Positions 44,191 through 46,838 of a stretch of DNA of 46,838 bases are shown piece after piece; position 1 is the first letter of the stretch, and every line of letters starts with the position of its first letter. Both the position numbers and the translations under genes were made by a program. Origin of the DNA: Cryomorphaceae bacterium (GTDB lineage Bacteria > Bacteroidota > Bacteroidia > Flavobacteriales_D > SKUL01); NCBI GenBank assembly GCA_007695365.1, contig REDV01000096.1:1-46838 (forward strand), in the 5' to 3' direction. The notes under the pieces are model-generated. The model saw only the letters and a list, made by a program, of their open reading frames with translations, made no database searches and was not told the origin of the DNA.

Positions 44191-46838
44191 TCAGAGCTTT
44201 ATGAATTTGGCAAAGTACCTGTTTTCTTCATGTTGTAAAGACAATATGTACGTGCCCGAAGGTAAACCCGAGGTGTCAATATGGTTTTGACTGCTGTGTC
44301 CCAACTGCCTTTGAAAAACCAGCCGACCGTCAATGGAGTATATACTCAATTGGCCTGGTGCTGTATTCAGCAATTCAAGGTCAATCATAAACTGGCCGTT
44401 ATTTGGGTTGGGATAGACTTTGAGCTGGGCTGAACCCTCAATCTCGCGAACGCGCACCACAGCTGCCAGTGGCAATAAACTAAACCGAGAAACAAATCCA
44501 TCGCTTTTCTCTCCTTCATATTCATTGATTAAGTTCAACTGATTTTGAAAATAAGGATTCGCCGATGGGGTATAATTTGACAAGGGAAAGGGCTGAGACG
44601 CAGGACCTCCGAAACTAAAAGTTCGCCCTACAAGGAACAATTTTTCTGAGGATGTGGTGGCCAATCCATACCCGTAGTCGAATGAGGCTCCACCAAAAAA
44701 ACTTCCCCAAACCAAGTTTCGTGAGGGATTCAGTGCAACGATGAATGCGTCAGCTAAACCCTGGTTAGTACTTTGAGAAAACAGCCCTGTTATGCCCCCG
44801 GTAGTATTGGTTAGCCATTGAACATTGGTGCTTAAAGTATAACCGGTTATGTAAATTTGATCAGCCCAATCGTATGCAACAGCTAAACAAGCGTCATTAT
44901 TAGAGCCTCCCAGATATGAGCCGAAAAGGAATGTGCCGTTTTCAGAAAATTCCGCTATAAATCCATCACCATGATGATCAGTGCTTCCGATAGGGGTTTG
45001 GCCGTCATCACCTCCGTATGAAGAATTATTTGGCAACGCGTTGAGTAGTGGTAATCCAGAGACGCTTGTAGTAGCACCGACAATACAAACTTTTGAACCA
45101 TCATTGTTTACAGCTATACCCTCACCCTGGTCTAAATTGTTCCCGCAATACCATGAGGACCAAGCCAAATTATCATCACTTCCGAACTTTGCGATAAAAC
45201 CATCGCTAAAAACTGACTGTGCATTGGAAATGAAATTGGGGTTCACTCCTATCGTTGGCTCAGTATGCTCAGGGTTTTCGGGTTCAAAACGTGTTGCACC
45301 TGTGATGTATTTGTTATTGTTTTGATCAATAGCAATGTCTGTAAGCCTGCAATAAGCTCTATGTCCAAAAGTTGTGGACCAGAGGGGAGTGCCGCTACTG
45401 GATAGTTTCAGGATACTACCGGCTTTATTGGTGTAACTATCTGTGCCTGTTTGTGGGTAAATCTGAATATTCAAGCCATTTATTTGACCTATCCAATACC
45501 CCACGCAGTATATGTTGTTTTCGTTGTCTACAGCTACTGATGTAAATGTATTGAAGCTAAAAGGTCCGAAAGGCGTTGCCCATTCTCTTATTGAGCCTGT
45601 TGAATTGAGCTTTCCTACAAACCCACTACTCCCCACATACGGCTGTAATTCATTTTCAACCGGGAAATCTGAGGAGCTGGTGAAGCCGCACATAATGATT
45701 TCATCGTCAGAAGTAATGGCAAGACCATTAATTCGGTCAACGCCTGTACCACCGTAAAAAGTAGCCCATTCGTTGTTCAAAGTTTCATGATCAAACTTGA
45801 CTATGCACGCGTCCAAGTTTAGCTCATACTCGAATTGCACAACCCCAGGGGTAACTGGAAAATTATCACTTTGGGTCTCTCCACCAATGAATGCATTGCC
45901 CATGCCGTCAGTGGCAACAACATTAAATTGCTCCGAGTCTGAACCACCATAAAAGGTGCTCCATTCTAGATTTCCGTTGCTGGAGCTTGAAGTTGAGTAA
46001 GTATTGCTTTTTGAAAGGCTGAGAATTAGTGGCTTTGATACGTCATACGAACTTAAACCAAGGACTACATAATTTCCAGACATTGAAAACTCTGGTTTCC
46101 AAGAAAGCTGATTGTGCGTACCGTTAGTTGATACCTCTCTGGCAAAATTAGCTTCGTATCCAAATTTTCCAGTTTGTGTATGTACGATTATCGAGTGTGG
46201 TGTAACTATTTCAACTGAATCCGCACCTTCGTAATACCATGCTATATCATCTGGTTTGAACTGGGGCTTGCAAACAAGTGAAATGCCCATCCCTGGTTCT
46301 TCATTAGTGATGTGCATATCAATATCACGCCAGAGTCCAAATACGACAACTTGTTCATAAGAGTGAATTCTTTTCTCGTCGAAATGAGAAAGGAAATAGC
46401 TTTCGTAGTATCGCTTCTGATTAAATGGTACAATTTTCCTCGACTGACTCGGGTTCTTCGGTTTCATGTCAACTCGAACAAGGGTGTCTGTTGCATTGAT
46501 AGACATTGTTGTGTCTGAGGTGCCATCGAGCAAAAATTGATATACGCTCTCATCAGAATTTCTAAAGACGTAAGAAATCCGGTCTGATAACACATAATTT
46601 TTTGGGTAGTCACAGTCATTAATAAACAGTACATCAGAAGCCTCGCTAAAATCAGTAGTTATAAGTTGGCCATTATTTGGTTTTATGTGCTTACTGGAAA
46701 GGGATGTTAACGTGGAATAGGGGTTTACAACATTCATTTCCACATACTTCACCGTATAGTACGTCGTAGTCGAGTCATTGATTTCACACTGCCCGGATAC
46801 CACAATATCTCCGTCATTATCTAGCGCCATATTCGTGG
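44191..46838 (-). CDS. SBBP-repeat / DUF7948-like secreted protein with T9SS sorting domain (5' end outside window)
   Basis: This is a large exported protein whose start is beyond the window edge; the frame stays open to 46838, and the first ATG inside (46830) lies mid-repeat (GDIVVSGQCEINDSTTTYYT). Visible parts are a DUF7948-like region (WYYEGADSVEIVTPHSIIVH, GKFGYEANFAREVS), then several SBBP beta-propeller repeats (WATFYGGTGVDRINGLAI, DEIIMCGFTSSSDFPV, FLFGSYLGGSNNDACLAVAY, WGSFFGGASFDYGYGLA). It ends with a T9SS domain (LKVYPNPNNGQFMIDLELL ... FAKFIKL). Cargo of this type is usually surface-exposed or released. It is the first visible gene of the three-gene cargo run. Confidence 0.88.
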   Translation of the reverse strand, partial: TNMALDNDGDIVVSGQCEINDSTTTYYTVKYVEMNVVNPYSTLTSLSSKHIKPNNGQLITTDFSEASDVLFINDCDYPKNYVLSDRISYVFRNSDESVYQFLLDGTSDTTMSINATDTLVRVDMKPKNPSQSRKIVPFNQKRYYESYFLSHFDEKRIHSYEQVVVFGLWRDIDMHITNEEPGMGISLVCKPQFKPDDIAWYYEGADSVEIVTPHSIIVHTQTGKFGYEANFAREVSTNGTHNQLSWKPEFSMSGNYVVLGLSSYDVSKPLILSLSKSNTYSTSSSSNGNLEWSTFYGGSDSEQFNVVATDGMGNAFIGGETQSDNFPVTPGVVQFEYELNLDACIVKFDHETLNNEWATFYGGTGVDRINGLAITSDDEIIMCGFTSSSDFPVENELQPYVGSSGFVGKLNSTGSIREWATPFGPFSFNTFTSVAVDNENNIYCVGYWIGQINGLNIQIYPQTGTDSYTNKAGSILKLSSSGTPLWSTTFGHRAYCRLTDIAIDQNNNKYITGATRFEPENPEHTEPTIGVNPNFISNAQSVFSDGFIAKFGSDDNLAWSSWYCGNNLDQGEGIAVNNDGSKVCIVGATTSVSGLPLLNALPNNSSYGGDDGQTPIGSTDHHGDGFIAEFSENGTFLFGSYLGGSNNDACLAVAYDWADQIYITGYTLSTNVQWLTNTTGGITGLFSQSTNQGLADAFIVALNPSRNLVWGSFFGGASFDYGYGLATTSSEKLFLVGRTFSFGGPASQPFPLSNYTPSANPYFQNQLNLINEYEGEKSDGFVSRFSLLPLAAVVRVREIEGSAQLKVYPNPNNGQFMIDLELLNTAPGQLSIYSIDGRLVFQRQLGHSSQNHIDTSGLPSGTYILSLQHEENRYFAKFIKL
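44193..44433 (-). repeat. 241-bp sorting-domain module, copy 2
   Basis: This is the counterpart of 42895-43135. The match stops sharply at 44433, where the unrelated body of the SBBP-repeat gene begins. Confidence 0.85.

Noticed and set aside
46828-46830. ATG at 46830 as the true start of the SBBP-repeat protein
   Set aside because: The frame is open to the window edge, and the first residues are already in a repeat with no signal peptide. The start must lie outside.

Overview
The window is a stretch of chromosome from a member of the Bacteroidota, most likely a Flavobacteriales-type organism with roughly balanced GC. Three lines of evidence agree. Several secreted proteins end in type IX secretion (T9SS) sorting domains. 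Family-typical genes are present: a DUF4270 lipoprotein, a glycosyltransferase-5-only 'glycogen synthase', and a B-type succinate dehydrogenase with one cytochrome b subunit. The -7 promoter element TAnnTTTG recurs in front of genes and often decides between alternative start codons. No phage, transposase, CRISPR array or rRNA gene was seen. Two tRNA genes are present (Asn GTT, Leu CAA).

Layout. 1-360: non-coding, repeat-rich, with RNA-like hairpins. 361-4439: a secreted serine hydrolase, a small outer-membrane barrel, a pirin and an alpha/beta hydrolase. A 154-bp palindromic element (4460-4613) then separates convergent genes. 4644-8207: a folate-salvage gene faces a five-gene run that reads as a nitric-oxide / heme-iron stress operon: Rrf2 regulator, group III truncated hemoglobin, unknown four-helix membrane protein, tryptophan 2,3-dioxygenase and RIC iron-sulfur repair protein. 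Two copies of a CGGACAAA-n4-TCCTTTA element sit in front of the first two genes of that run. 8208-8511: a gene-free, fold-rich spacer, followed by a stand-alone T9SS-sorting-domain-like ORF. 8772-16031: aminopeptidase P, the sdhCAB operon, a bidirectional terminator and katG. 16156-23701: a lipoprotein, an aminotransferase/omega-amidase pair, an Ig-like lipoprotein overlapping a free-Met-sulfoxide reductase, ComF, a membrane coiled-coil protein and an FkbM methyltransferase. 23673-27347: a 1224-residue NtrY-like histidine kinase. 27348-27945: a gene-free region with three dyads, a 105-bp perfect direct repeat that duplicates the tRNA-Asn 3' end plus its terminator, and tRNA-Asn itself. 28048-33660: PfkB kinase, pth, rplY, prs, tRNA-Leu, dCMP deaminase and an S41 protease. 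33647-41498: glmS, DUF4270 and the GT5-only protein on the minus strand, divergent from panC, a flippase-like membrane protein, a heptose-phosphate-type adenylyltransferase and radA. 41582-46838: three tightly packed T9SS cargo genes, the last running off the window.

How the genes fit together. The NO-type cluster couples a probable Fe-S sensor (three spaced cysteines) to a globin, a repair protein and a heme dioxygenase, with a shared candidate operator. The katG and fRMsr genes add oxidative-stress functions elsewhere in the window. The cargo genes at the right end show how a sorting domain can move between genes: two tandem paralogous bodies carry different C-terminal domains, and one of those domains is nearly identical at DNA level to that of the unrelated next gene.
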